From an uncultured Prochlorococcus sp. (GTDB lineage: Bacteria > Cyanobacteriota > Cyanobacteriia > PCC-6307 > Cyanobiaceae): DNA of 46,369 nt. The notes below the pieces were generated by a model. It was given only the letters and a program-made list of their open reading frames with translations, made no database searches and had not been told where the DNA came from. Of this stretch, positions 17,659 through 25,825 are shown in pieces. The position numbers and the translations under genes were made by a program. Every line of letters starts with the position of its first letter. The stretch's first letter is position 1. The DNA is taken from assembly GCA_902634515.1 (NCBI GenBank), contig CACPKH010000009.1:1-46369 (forward strand), in the 5' to 3' direction.

Positions 17659-17802
17659 ACTAATTACTAATAAGTTTTAGAGGAGACTAATCAAGATATT
17701 ATATTAACTGTATAGTAAGAAATGTATTTAAAGACTTTTATAATTTTTATAGGTAGCAATATAATTACAATTGTTGCAAGGTAGAGTTATCTTAACAAGC
17801 TA

Positions 17803-18378
17803 TTGAAGAAACTGGTTACATACTCGGCAGCTTTCACTGGCTTAATGCTGCTTATCCTAGGAGGTCTTGTGCCTTCAGCTTTTTTAATACCAAATACAGA
17901 TCTAAGTTTACGAATTCTTGACATGCCAAGTACATGGCAAGTGGCTTCGATACTTTATTGTTCATTAGTATTTTCTTCAGATAGTGCTGTTATATCTGCT
18001 ATTGCATATATTGTTATTGGTACATTTTATCTTCCGGTATTTCACGGAGGTGGAAGTTCGGGTTACATTACAACTCCAGAATTTGGATATTTAATTGGCT
18101 TTATTCCTTCTTCATTTATCACTAGTTTTATTTGCAGAGCGAGGAAAAGGAAAACATATTTAAATCTACTCTATTCAAGTATCATTGGACTTATGGTCAT
18201 ACATATGACAGGAATCATTAATTTAATACTTGGCTCTTTCGCCAACAGGTGGTCATCAGATATTATAACTATGTTATTTACGTATACATTAGGTCCATTG
18301 CCTTTTCAATTATTGCTATGTACTAGTATCGCTCTATTTGCAAGAATATCCCGAATCCTAATCTTATACAATGAATAA
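17803..18378 (+). CDS. bioY: BioY-family biotin transporter S component
   Basis: This 191-residue integral membrane protein has about six hydrophobic segments. BioY-like landmarks are the first helix with GLMLLILGGLVPSAF, the PVFHGGGSSGYI loop after the third helix, and EFGYLIGFIPSSF, corresponding to the GYLLGF motif of the family. BioY captures biotin alone or with an energy-coupling factor module; no EcfA/T genes are nearby. The start is TTG 17803; the next ATG lies after the first hydrophobic residues and would remove part of helix 1. The end overlaps lspA by 8 bases, so the two are translationally coupled. Confidence 0.8.
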   Translation: MKKLVTYSAAFTGLMLLILGGLVPSAFLIPNTDLSLRILDMPSTWQVASILYCSLVFSSDSAVISAIAYIVIGTFYLPVFHGGGSSGYITTPEFGYLIGFIPSSFITSFICRARKRKTYLNLLYSSIIGLMVIHMTGIINLILGSFANRWSSDIITMLFTYTLGPLPFQLLLCTSIALFARISRILILYNE

Positions 18379-18898
18379 GTTCTTTATAACTCGTAGAATA
18401 ACATTTACCATTACTTTAATAATTGTTACTCTAGATCAATTATCTAAATATATAATAAGCAATATACTTTTAAATACAGAGCCTATTATTATAATACCCC
18501 GATTTATACAATTAACTTTTGTCACTAACTACGGAGCTGCCTTTAGCCTCTTTAATAATTATACAAGTTTGCTCAAATACATAAGCTTAATCGCCTCATT
18601 AATACTTTCTTTATTAGTTTTAAACAATTATTATAAATCTAATTACGAAAGAATAGCTCTTTCACTATTGTTAGGAGGAAGTATTGGCAACGGCATAGAC
18701 CGTTGGGCGTTTGGATATGTAAGAGACTTTATAGATTTTAAAATAATTAACTTCCCTATTTTTAATGTAGCAGATATCTCTATAAATATAGCAATACTTT
18801 TAATATTAATATATCAGCTAACTAAATCTAATAGGAAGAAAGGTATTAATAACCCAATAAAGGAAAATATAAAAATTCCATCACCTAATAAATATTAG
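18371..18898 (+). CDS. lspA: Lipoprotein signal peptidase (signal peptidase II)
   Basis: LspA cleaves signal peptides from diacylglyceryl-modified prolipoproteins in the inner membrane. The 175-residue protein has four transmembrane segments. It carries the family sequences TNYGAAFSLF, GGSIGNGIDR, VRDFIDF and NVADISI, with the catalytic aspartate dyad at D119 and D135. The C-terminal tail is unusually long and basic (SNRKKGINNPIKENIKIPS). Its ATG overlaps the end of bioY by 8 bases and the GTPase gene starts 4 bases after its stop, so the three probably share a transcript. Confidence 0.95.
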   Translation: MNKFFITRRITFTITLIIVTLDQLSKYIISNILLNTEPIIIIPRFIQLTFVTNYGAAFSLFNNYTSLLKYISLIASLILSLLVLNNYYKSNYERIALSLLLGGSIGNGIDRWAFGYVRDFIDFKIINFPIFNVADISINIAILLILIYQLTKSNRKKGINNPIKENIKIPSPNKY

Positions 18899-18902
18899 CT
18901 AT

Positions 18903-20429
18903 ATGAGAAAATATAAAAGCATTATTACTATAACGATTGGGGTATTTACTATTTTATTAATATCTATATTCATTTCTGAAACTATAAAACTTCTCAGTTT
19001 TCAATCAATACTAATATTTGCGTTATTAATAATAATATTTTTTAGGTCTAATAAATTTATCCTCTTGTTAAGAAAAACCTTAATAAAAAGCATTAAATAT
19101 AAAAAAACATCAATGACTAGAAATAGCAGAATCGCTGCTCAAAGAAGTATTCAAAGTCTAAAAAGCTTAATCGATAAGATACATAATGATGTTTCTGTTA
19201 AAGCCTTATTAGAAAGTAAAGAGCGTATAGAGAAAGACCTATTAAGGGGAGACCTTTGTGTTGTAATCTTTGGTACTGGTTCTACAGGTAAAACATCAAT
19301 AGTTAGATGTCTTATAAATGAAATTGTTGGAGAAGTTGGTCCAATTTTAGGGTCTACAAAATCAAGCAGCACTTATAGAATGCGCTTAATTGGAATAGAG
19401 AGAGGTATACAAATAATCGATACACCTGGTATTTTTGAAAGTGGATATGAAGGTAATAAAAGGAAGAAAGAATCACTAATAAAAGCTAGTCAGGCAGACC
19501 TAATTATTATTGTAGTTGACAATGATCTTCGCTCAATAGAAATTGAATTAATATCAAATCTTTCTAAAGCTGGCAAAAAAATCTTGATTGTATTAAATAA
19601 ATGTGACTTAAGGGGAGAGAAAGAAGTTTATAGACTTCTAGCCGTTATAAAGGACCGAACTAAATCTTATGTAAATCCAGAAGATGTAATTGAAGCAACT
19701 GCTTCACCACAGACAATACCCAGAAAAGGTGAAAATCCTTTACAGCCTAGACCAGAAATTGACAAGTTAATAAGAAGAATTTCTAAGGTATTGCATGATG
19801 AAGGAGAAGAACTTTTAGCAAATAATATATTGATTCAATGTAGGAATCTTGGTATCTCTGGGAGGAGATTATTGAATAAACAGAGAAAATATTCTGCTAT
19901 TAAGTGTGTAGATCGTTTCTCATGGATCAGCAGTGGAGTGGTAATAATAACACCACTTCCTGGAATAGATTTACTTGGGACTGCTGCTGTTAATGGTCAG
20001 ATGGTTATGGAAATATCACGAATATATGGAGTTAAGTTAACAAAAGAAAGGGCTAAAGAACTAGCTTTGTCAGTAGCCAAGACTTTGGCTGGTTTAGGTA
20101 TTGTAAAAAGCGGCATATCAATTGTTGGAAATGCATTGAGTCTAAGTGTTCCAACATTACTAGTTGGCCGTATTATCCAAGGAGTTTCTGCAGCCTGGCT
20201 AACAAAAGTTGCAGGTGAGAGCTTTATTACATATTTCAGCCAAGATCAAGATTGGGGAGATGGAGGAATTCAAGAAGTTGTTCAACATCATTTTAATTTA
20301 AACAAACGAGAATCAAGTCTCAAGAAATTTGTAGAAACAGCACTAGAAAAAGTAATTGATCCAATCAAAAGAAAGGAAGACAAGCAATTACCACCACGCC
20401 GAAGGCCTCAGGTGGAGGAGGAAGAATAG
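18903..20429 (+). CDS. Membrane-associated GTPase with C-terminal DUF697 domain
   Basis: This is an Era/Obg-like P-loop GTPase of 508 residues. It has two N-terminal hydrophobic segments (about 8-25 and 33-48) and a basic linker. The G domain has Walker A GTGSTGKTS (124-132), G3 DTPG (173-176) and G4 NKCD (232-235). The C-terminal region (about 330-445, with SSGVVIITPLPGIDLLGTAA and VKSGISIVGNALSLSVP) is the hydrophobic DUF697 domain found in YcjF and cyanobacterial GTPases. The C-terminus is highly charged (PPRRRPQVEEEE). The cellular role is unknown. The last 65 bases overlap a small gene on the opposite strand. Confidence 0.88.
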   Translation: MRKYKSIITITIGVFTILLISIFISETIKLLSFQSILIFALLIIIFFRSNKFILLLRKTLIKSIKYKKTSMTRNSRIAAQRSIQSLKSLIDKIHNDVSVKALLESKERIEKDLLRGDLCVVIFGTGSTGKTSIVRCLINEIVGEVGPILGSTKSSSTYRMRLIGIERGIQIIDTPGIFESGYEGNKRKKESLIKASQADLIIIVVDNDLRSIEIELISNLSKAGKKILIVLNKCDLRGEKEVYRLLAVIKDRTKSYVNPEDVIEATASPQTIPRKGENPLQPRPEIDKLIRRISKVLHDEGEELLANNILIQCRNLGISGRRLLNKQRKYSAIKCVDRFSWISSGVVIITPLPGIDLLGTAAVNGQMVMEISRIYGVKLTKERAKELALSVAKTLAGLGIVKSGISIVGNALSLSVPTLLVGRIIQGVSAAWLTKVAGESFITYFSQDQDWGDGGIQEVVQHHFNLNKRESSLKKFVETALEKVIDPIKRKEDKQLPPRRRPQVEEEE

Positions 20430-20529
20430 GACCCCTTGAGTCAAGAATAAAAGTAATTGCCAGATAAATTACTCCAATCAACACAGAGAAAAAGCATGCT
20501 AAAACAGCTATTACATTTTTTTTGTCCAT
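20365..20529 (-). CDS. 54-residue single-span membrane protein
   Basis: The frame runs from ATG 20529 to TGA at 20365-20367. A short MDKKN start is followed by one strong transmembrane helix (about residues 6-29, VIAVLACFFSVLIGVIYLAI) and then DSRGPILPPPPEAFG, a proline-rich juxtamembrane motif. I believe DSRGP-PPPP-type small proteins recur in cyanobacteria, but this is from memory. It lies 8 bases after the decarboxylase start region on the same strand and overlaps the end of the convergent GTPase gene by 65 bases. That overlap may have hidden it from gene callers. Transcription probably comes from the short interval before 20538 or from within the decarboxylase reading, as the decarboxylase is upstream on this strand. 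Confidence 0.6.
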   Translation of the reverse strand: MDKKNVIAVLACFFSVLIGVIYLAITFILDSRGPILPPPPEAFGVVVIACLPFF

Positions 20530-20537
20530 TGTGTGTC

Positions 20538-21941
20538 CTAAAGAGAGTTATTTAGTAGGTTTGCCAACGAATCAAGATCGCTAACTTGTGTATGAGGATT
20601 ACCAAAAACAACTTTTAAATAATACCTATTCTGATAAATTGGCCTAGATAGCATAAAATTTTGCTTAAGAAGTAAATCTTTAGTTTTTTTGGTCCAATCT
20701 AATGCTTGTGAAACTGTAAGTTTTTTTGGAGTCAAAGCAGCAATATGTAAGGGACCGCTTTTTATAATAAATTTATCTGAACTTAGCCTTTCAAGAAAAT
20801 ATTTTTTTCTATTAATAGAATTCATTAATATCGAATTAATTCCCTCTATTCCTAATTGCCTTAATCCAAGCCAAAGTTTTAATATTTCTGGAGATCTAGA
20901 TCCCTGAATCCCAAGTTCACCTCCCTGAAATTCAATATCATTTGATGGTTCTATATATGGGAATCCAGTAGAGAAGCAATTATATAGATCATTAATATCT
21001 GAAACGAGCAACAACGAAGATGTCTTTGTAATACCAAGGATTTTCTGAGGATTAATTGTAATGGAACTGGCTAATGAAATGCCTTTTAATAAGTTCATAG
21101 TAGAGGTTGAAAGAGCAAATACACCTCCTATTGAGGCATCGACATGAAGCCAAATTCCTTTAAAAGAGCAAATCTTAGCGATTTCTTCTATCGGGTCTAT
21201 AGCTCCAGAGAATGTAGTACCCGCAGTGGCTACAATTGCTAGGCATTTGCGACCATCAGATTCAATTTGATTCAAAGATTCTTTTATTTCATTAACTAGT
21301 AATTCTCCAGATTGATTTGGATTTATTTCATATAGTGCAGCTTCAGGTAGACCCATAATTAGTAAGGCTCTTGCTATAGAAATATGTGCATCAGAATTGG
21401 AAATTATTGCAAGCTTTGTGTCAAATGAGAGGTTTGCTTTATGTCGAGCCAAAACTAGAGCCATAAGGTTGCTCAAACTACCTCCACTAGCGGCAACTCC
21501 TCCAGAAGTTTCAGGCATACCTAAAGAAGTCGCCATCCACTTGCATAATTTTCTCTCTAAGACTGTCAAAGATGGAGAAAGCTCTTTAGCTAATAAATTA
21601 TTATTCAATCCCGCTGAAACCAAATCGCCAACAATTGATGCAGTTAAGGGAGGTGGGTCAAGGTGAGCCAATGCTCCTGGAGAAGATGGCTGATAAGAAC
21701 CTTGAATGATCTTCTTAAGATCATTCAACAAATGTTCTCTGTTAATACCTTTTTGTAATGGCGCAACTTCTAAGCAATCAACAAAGTCAGGTAAAGGTGA
21801 GGTTCTACCAGCATTAGCGAACCATTCACAAAGCAAAGATGAAACATCATCAAGTAAAGACCTAAGCTTTGGATCTAGTTTGCTTGGTGAAGCAAAAAGA
21901 TCCAAATCAGGATCTTGGCCTATTTTTCTTATTTCAATCAA
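20538..21941 (-). CDS. Group II PLP-dependent amino acid decarboxylase
   Basis: This 467-residue fold-type I enzyme is related to diaminobutyrate, aspartate and glutamate decarboxylases. Visible elements are the substrate-side HLDPPPLTAS region, ASGGSLSNLMAL (phosphate-binding), DAHIS with H186 stacking on PLP, HVDASIGG with D268, and the Schiff-base lysine K300 in NPQKILGITKTSS. Most relatives have His before that lysine (HK); here it is Gln299. The substrate cannot be assigned. The start is TTG 21941; no ATG lies near the family N-terminus. It precedes the 54-residue gene on the same strand and is divergent from tadA with a 65-base spacer. Confidence 0.85.
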   Translation of the reverse strand: MIEIRKIGQDPDLDLFASPSKLDPKLRSLLDDVSSLLCEWFANAGRTSPLPDFVDCLEVAPLQKGINREHLLNDLKKIIQGSYQPSSPGALAHLDPPPLTASIVGDLVSAGLNNNLLAKELSPSLTVLERKLCKWMATSLGMPETSGGVAASGGSLSNLMALVLARHKANLSFDTKLAIISNSDAHISIARALLIMGLPEAALYEINPNQSGELLVNEIKESLNQIESDGRKCLAIVATAGTTFSGAIDPIEEIAKICSFKGIWLHVDASIGGVFALSTSTMNLLKGISLASSITINPQKILGITKTSSLLLVSDINDLYNCFSTGFPYIEPSNDIEFQGGELGIQGSRSPEILKLWLGLRQLGIEGINSILMNSINRKKYFLERLSSDKFIIKSGPLHIAALTPKKLTVSQALDWTKKTKDLLLKQNFMLSRPIYQNRYYLKVVFGNPHTQVSDLDSLANLLNNSL

Positions 21942-22006
21942 TAGTCAAGAACATTTGTTTTATTTTCCATCTAGAAAGTTTTTTGTTCAATGGTTAAGTT
22001 CTAATT

Positions 22007-22507
22007 ATGCAAATAAGCAAACTAGCAGATCTCACTTGCCAAGAAAAACATACATGGATGCAAAGGTTGATCGACAGAGCTTATATTCTTGGTGAGCAAG
22101 GTGAGGTTCCTGTTGCAGCAGTTGTTCTCAACAACAAGGGTCATTGTATAGGTCATGGCCGTAACACAAGAAATAAAAATTTCGATCCCCTTGGGCATGC
22201 AGAGTTAGTTGCCATTCATCAAGCGTCATTGATTAAAAGTGATTGGCGATTTAATGATTGCACTTTGATTGTTACTCTTGAGCCTTGTCAGATGTGCGCA
22301 GGTGCACTAGTACAAGCAAGAATGGGCAAAGTCATCTTTGGTACTAAAGATTTGAAAAGGGGGGGGTTAGGAGGAACTATTGATTTGTCGCTACACAAAA
22401 GTGCTCATCACAAAATGATAGTAGAAGGAGGTGTATTAGAAAATCAAGCAAAGAAACAACTGCAATCTTGGTTTAAAGATCAGCGTTTAAAGATCAATCA
22501 AGATTGA
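22007..22507 (+). CDS. tadA: tRNA-specific adenosine deaminase
   Basis: TadA converts A34 to inosine in tRNA-Arg(ACG), which is essential for decoding CGN codons. The 166-residue protein has the cytidine-deaminase zinc motifs HAE (H64, E66) in GHAELVAIHQAS and PCxxC (C94, C97) in EPCQMCAGALVQAR. The family stretches GEVPVAAVVL and FGTKDLKRGGLGG are also present. The start at ATG 22007 puts 22 residues before the first conserved helix, in line with E. coli TadA. Its last 10 bases overlap the convergent aminotransferase gene. Confidence 0.93.
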   Translation: MQISKLADLTCQEKHTWMQRLIDRAYILGEQGEVPVAAVVLNNKGHCIGHGRNTRNKNFDPLGHAELVAIHQASLIKSDWRFNDCTLIVTLEPCQMCAGALVQARMGKVIFGTKDLKRGGLGGTIDLSLHKSAHHKMIVEGGVLENQAKKQLQSWFKDQRLKINQD

Positions 22508-23670
22508 AATTTCGACAATTCAGTTTTAAAGATTTCAAGAATTTTATTTACGTTTTCCATTTTTGAGTTATATCCCATTAGCCCAATTCTCCAAACCTTA
22601 CCTCCCAAGCTCCCAAGCCCACCTCCAATTTCAATCCCATGGTTATTTAAAAGATGAGATGAGAAAGCTTTTCCATCAACACCCTCTGGGATTTGAACAG
22701 TTGTAAGAGTTGGTAATCGAAATCTTGCATCAACATGTAATTTCAAACCTAGGTTTTCTAAGCCTTGCCATAAAGCTTCAGCATTGGATCTGTGCCTATT
22801 CCAGGAGGCTTCCAAGCCTTCCTCAAGAAGTAAGCGAAGAGCTTCTCTCATTCCAAAATTCATATTTACTGGAGCTGTGTGGTGATAAACACGATCACTA
22901 CCCCAATATTTATTTAAAAGAGAAACATCTAAGTACCAATTAGGCACTTTGCCTTGTCTATTATTTAACTTTTCTTCAGCACGTTCATTCATAGTAAAAG
23001 GACCTAAGCCAGGAGGACAACTTAAACCTTTTTGACTACAACTATAAGCAAGGTCTATTTTCCATTCATCAATCAATAGAGGCACCCCTCCTAATGAAGT
23101 GACAGTATCCAGGATAAGAAGACAATTATATTTGCGACACAGATCTCCAATACCATCCATTGGCTGACAAACTCCCGTCGATGTTTCTGCATGAACAAGC
23201 GCTAATACAGATGGTTTAATTTCTTTTAAAGCAATTTCTAATTCATTTAAAGAAAAGGCTTCACCCCATCTTTTTTCTATGGTCTTGACGTTGGCTTTAT
23301 ATCTACTGGCCATATCAGCCAACCTATGACCGAAATAACCTTTGATACCAACTAAAACAGTATCCTCAGGTTCAACAATATTTGCGATTGTGGCCTCCAT
23401 AGCAGCACTACCAGTACCACTCATTGGTAGGGTTAAACGATTTTTTGTTTGCCAAGCAGTCCTAAGCAAATCCTGTACTTCGGCCATTAGCTGTATATAA
23501 AATGGATCTAAATGACCAACGGGTTGCAAGGCTAGTGCCTTCAATACGTTTGGGTGTGAATTTGAGGGACCTGGGCCTAATAAAAGTCGATCTGGGACAC
23601 TAATTGGAGATAAAGTGTCGCCAGAGGCTTTGTCAATTGAAGAAAAGGCTTGTGTAGTCGTCAAGACCAA
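22498..23670 (-). CDS. Class V aminotransferase, serine/alanine-glyoxylate type
   Basis: This 390-residue PLP enzyme has the fold-type I features of alanine-glyoxylate and serine-glyoxylate aminotransferases. These are LLLGPGPSNSHPNVL at the N-terminus, MSGTGSAAMEATI, VHAETSTGV, LILDTVTSLGG, and the PLP lysine in CSQKGLSCPPGLG. It probably removes glyoxylate made in photorespiration by transferring an amino group from serine or alanine. The start is TTG 23670, with a second TTG two codons later. It is divergent from glnA, and the shared 224-base spacer carries the NtcA box. Its end overlaps tadA by 10 bases. The exact amino donor is not readable from the sequence. Confidence 0.9.
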   Translation of the reverse strand: MVLTTTQAFSSIDKASGDTLSPISVPDRLLLGPGPSNSHPNVLKALALQPVGHLDPFYIQLMAEVQDLLRTAWQTKNRLTLPMSGTGSAAMEATIANIVEPEDTVLVGIKGYFGHRLADMASRYKANVKTIEKRWGEAFSLNELEIALKEIKPSVLALVHAETSTGVCQPMDGIGDLCRKYNCLLILDTVTSLGGVPLLIDEWKIDLAYSCSQKGLSCPPGLGPFTMNERAEEKLNNRQGKVPNWYLDVSLLNKYWGSDRVYHHTAPVNMNFGMREALRLLLEEGLEASWNRHRSNAEALWQGLENLGLKLHVDARFRLPTLTTVQIPEGVDGKAFSSHLLNNHGIEIGGGLGSLGGKVWRIGLMGYNSKMENVNKILEIFKTELSKFQS

Positions 23671-23830
23671 AAAAAGCTTGTATAAGTGTGAGCCTAAACA
23701 CCTAAAGGTAAGGTCGTGAAAATTAAGTTAGGTATTGCAATGGGTAATTACTTTTTTCACAATTTTTTTCAATCCAAAATATTCGTAATTAATTGGAGAG
23801 ACAGACTTCTAGTCAACAGTGTCTAAAAAA

Positions 23831-23872
23831 GTACTTATTGATACAAAACTAGTTTCAAGCGCTAATTAATTT
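23831..23872 (+). promoter_or_regulatory. NtcA-activated promoter of glnA
   Basis: GTA at 23831-23833 and TAC at 23842-23844 are separated by exactly 8 bases, a perfect GTA-N8-TAC NtcA box. A -10-like TAATTT follows at 23867-23872, 22 bases after the box. That is the spacing of class II NtcA-activated cyanobacterial promoters, where NtcA replaces the -35 element. Transcription would start near 23879, leaving a leader of about 16 bases before ATG 23895. glnA is a classic NtcA target, activated by 2-oxoglutarate under nitrogen limitation. Confidence 0.85.
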
Positions 23873-23894
23873 GATAAACAAGCTTAAAAAATCC

Positions 23895-25316
23895 ATGAGC
23901 AAGACTCCAAAAGAAATCCTGAATCAAATCAAAGACGAAGGAATCGAGCTAATTGATCTGAAATTCACTGATATTCATGGCAAGTGGCAACATTTGACAG
24001 TCACATCAGACATGATTGAAGAGAGCTCTTTTCAAGAAGGACTTGCCTTTGATGGATCTTCAATAAGAGGCTGGAAAGCCATTAATGAATCAGACATGGC
24101 TATGGTTCCAGATGCATCTACAGCTTGGATAGATCCTTTTTATAAGCATAAAACCTTAAGCATGGTTTGTTCTATTCAAGAACCAAGAAGTGGAGAACCT
24201 TACTCAAGATGCCCACGCTCATTAGCGCAAAAGGCATTGAAATATCTTGAAAGTACTGGCCTAGCCGACAGTGCATTTTTTGGTCCAGAACCAGAATTTT
24301 TTATATTTGATGATGTTCGTTATAACTCAACTGAAGGTACGTCTTTTTATAGTGTTGATAGTATTGAGGCACCTTGGAATACAGGGAGAGTTGAAGAAGG
24401 TGGAAATTTAGCTTATAAAATTCAATACAAAGAAGGATACTTCCCAGTCTCTCCAAACGATACTGCTCAGGACCTTCGATCAGAAATGCTCTTGTTAATG
24501 GGTGAATTAGGAATACCTATAGAGAAACATCACCATGAAGTAGCAGGGCCTGGTCAACATGAATTAGGCATGAAATTTGCATCATTAATTCAAGCTGCAG
24601 ATAATGTTATGACATACAAATACATAGTCAGAAATGTAGCAAAGAAATATGGAAAGACTGCAACGTTTATGCCTAAACCTGTTTGGAATGACAATGGTAC
24701 TGGCATGCATGTTCACCAAAGTCTGTGGAAAAATGGACAGCCATTATTCTTTGGTCAGGATGGATATGCAAACCTATCTCAGACTGCAAAATGGTATATA
24801 GGAGGAATACTTAAACATGCTCCTTCTTTCTTAGCTTTTACAAATCCAACGACAAATAGTTATAAGCGATTAGTTCCAGGCTTTGAAGCCCCAGTTAATC
24901 TTGTCTATTCGCAAGGAAACAGATCAGCTGCTGTTCGAATTCCCCTTACTGGTCCAAGTCCAAAAGCCAAAAGGCTGGAATTTAGATCAGGAGATGCTTT
25001 GGCTAACCCTTACATAGCTTTTTCTGCAATGATGATGGCTGGAATTGACGGTATTAAAAATCAAATAGATCCCGGAGATGGAGTAGATGTTGACTTGTTT
25101 GAATTACCAAGTGAAAAACTGGAAAGAATCGCTACAGTACCTTCATCATTGAATGATGCATTAGAAGCTCTAAAGAATGACAATGAGTATTTAACAGCTG
25201 GAGATGTTTTTGACAAAGACTTTATAGATAATTTTATTGAGTTAAAATACGAGGAAGTTCAACAACTAAGGCAGAGACCTCATCCTCATGAGTTTTTTAT
25301 GTACTATGATGCATAA
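23895..25316 (+). CDS. glnA: Glutamine synthetase type I
   Basis: GlnA makes glutamine from glutamate, ammonium and ATP, the entry point of nitrogen assimilation. From ATG 23895 it has 473 residues, the standard cyanobacterial length. An in-frame TTG at 23871 would add 8 residues but falls inside the -10 element. Hallmarks are [20 protein letters not shown] with metal ligands, [30 protein letters not shown], and NRSAAVRIP. The loop that carries the adenylylation tyrosine in enterobacteria reads LFELPSE, with F402 at the tyrosine position. This enzyme therefore cannot be adenylylated there, consistent with cyanobacterial control by small inactivating factors. No such factor gene is nearby. Confidence 0.98.
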   Translation: MSKTPKEILNQIKDEGIELIDLKFTDIHGKWQHLTVTSDMIEESSFQEGLAFDGSSIRGWKAINESDMAMVPDASTAWIDPFYKHKTLSMVCSIQEPRSGEPYSRCPRSLAQKALKYLESTGLADSAFFGPEPEFFIFDDVRYNSTEGTSFYSVDSIEAPWNTGRVEEGGNLAYKIQYKEGYFPVSPNDTAQDLRSEMLLLMGELGIPIEKHHHEVAGPGQHELGMKFASLIQAADNVMTYKYIVRNVAKKYGKTATFMPKPVWNDNGTGMHVHQSLWKNGQPLFFGQDGYANLSQTAKWYIGGILKHAPSFLAFTNPTTNSYKRLVPGFEAPVNLVYSQGNRSAAVRIPLTGPSPKAKRLEFRSGDALANPYIAFSAMMMAGIDGIKNQIDPGDGVDVDLFELPSEKLERIATVPSSLNDALEALKNDNEYLTAGDVFDKDFIDNFIELKYEEVQQLRQRPHPHEFFMYYDA

Positions 25317-25322
25317 CTTCTC

Positions 25323-25369
25323 ATTAAGAATAGATTGACTAGCAAAGACACATAGCTTTGATTCTTAAT
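25323..25369 (+). terminator. Hairpin between glnA and the next gene
   Basis: ATTAAGAAT (25323-25331) pairs perfectly with ATTCTTAAT (25361-25369). Inside it, CAAAG (25343-25347) pairs with CTTTG (25356-25360), continuing the stem on the 3' side with an 11-base bulge on the 5' side. It begins 6 bases after the glnA stop codon and ends 2 bases before the ATG of the next gene. There is no U-tract, so it may be an mRNA 3'-end or processing structure, or a translation-control element, rather than a true intrinsic terminator. Confidence 0.45.
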
Positions 25370-25371
25370 CT

Positions 25372-25716
25372 ATGTACTCACTAAAATTAGATTTTCTAAA
25401 GAAGTTTCAAAGAAGTAATAAATTTAATTTAATTATTTACTTTATTATATCGATTGGACTTATTATCTTTTTACATCAAATTAATGATATAGATGATTCA
25501 AGGGCTAGAAGAATCCTTACAAAGATAAACAACTCATTTGAAAGAATAGAGACATTTATTCAAGAAGGAAACTACAAATATGCCTGTAGGGAATCAACTT
25601 ATGCAGATAAATTGATAATGCAAAATATAAAACCTCTACAAGAGATTGAACCTAATTACTCATGGACTGAAATATCTAAATTACTTAAATTTATTCCTAA
25701 ACAACTCTGCATATAG
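25372..25716 (+). CDS. Small membrane-anchored protein of unknown function
   Basis: I do not recognise this 114-residue protein. It has a basic N-terminus (KLDFLKKFQRSNKF), one transmembrane segment (about residues 19-37, NLIIYFIISIGLIIFLHQI) and a helical, probably periplasmic C-terminal domain. That domain has two cysteines: one in the ACRES stretch (about residue 71) and one at the penultimate position. These could form a disulfide. The start ATG lies right after the glnA hairpin. No family-level function can be assigned. Confidence 0.7.
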   Translation: MYSLKLDFLKKFQRSNKFNLIIYFIISIGLIIFLHQINDIDDSRARRILTKINNSFERIETFIQEGNYKYACRESTYADKLIMQNIKPLQEIEPNYSWTEISKLLKFIPKQLCI

Positions 25717-25825
25717 AAGTCTAATTAATACTAAAAGAAAATATAGTGTCAAAACTAGGTACAGATATTAGTTTTCAAGGACAAGATTATCTTCTAATTC
25801 CTCTTACATGTAATATCATTTGCTA

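Noticed and set aside
21706-22095. 129-codon plus-strand frame spanning the decarboxylase start and tadA
   Set aside because: Overlaps two well-supported genes (antisense and out of frame) and has no recognisable protein features.
23671-23894. Glutamine riboswitch before glnA
   Set aside because: I looked for the glnA-RNA/Downstream-peptide core sequences and found none; the predicted leader is only about 16 bases.
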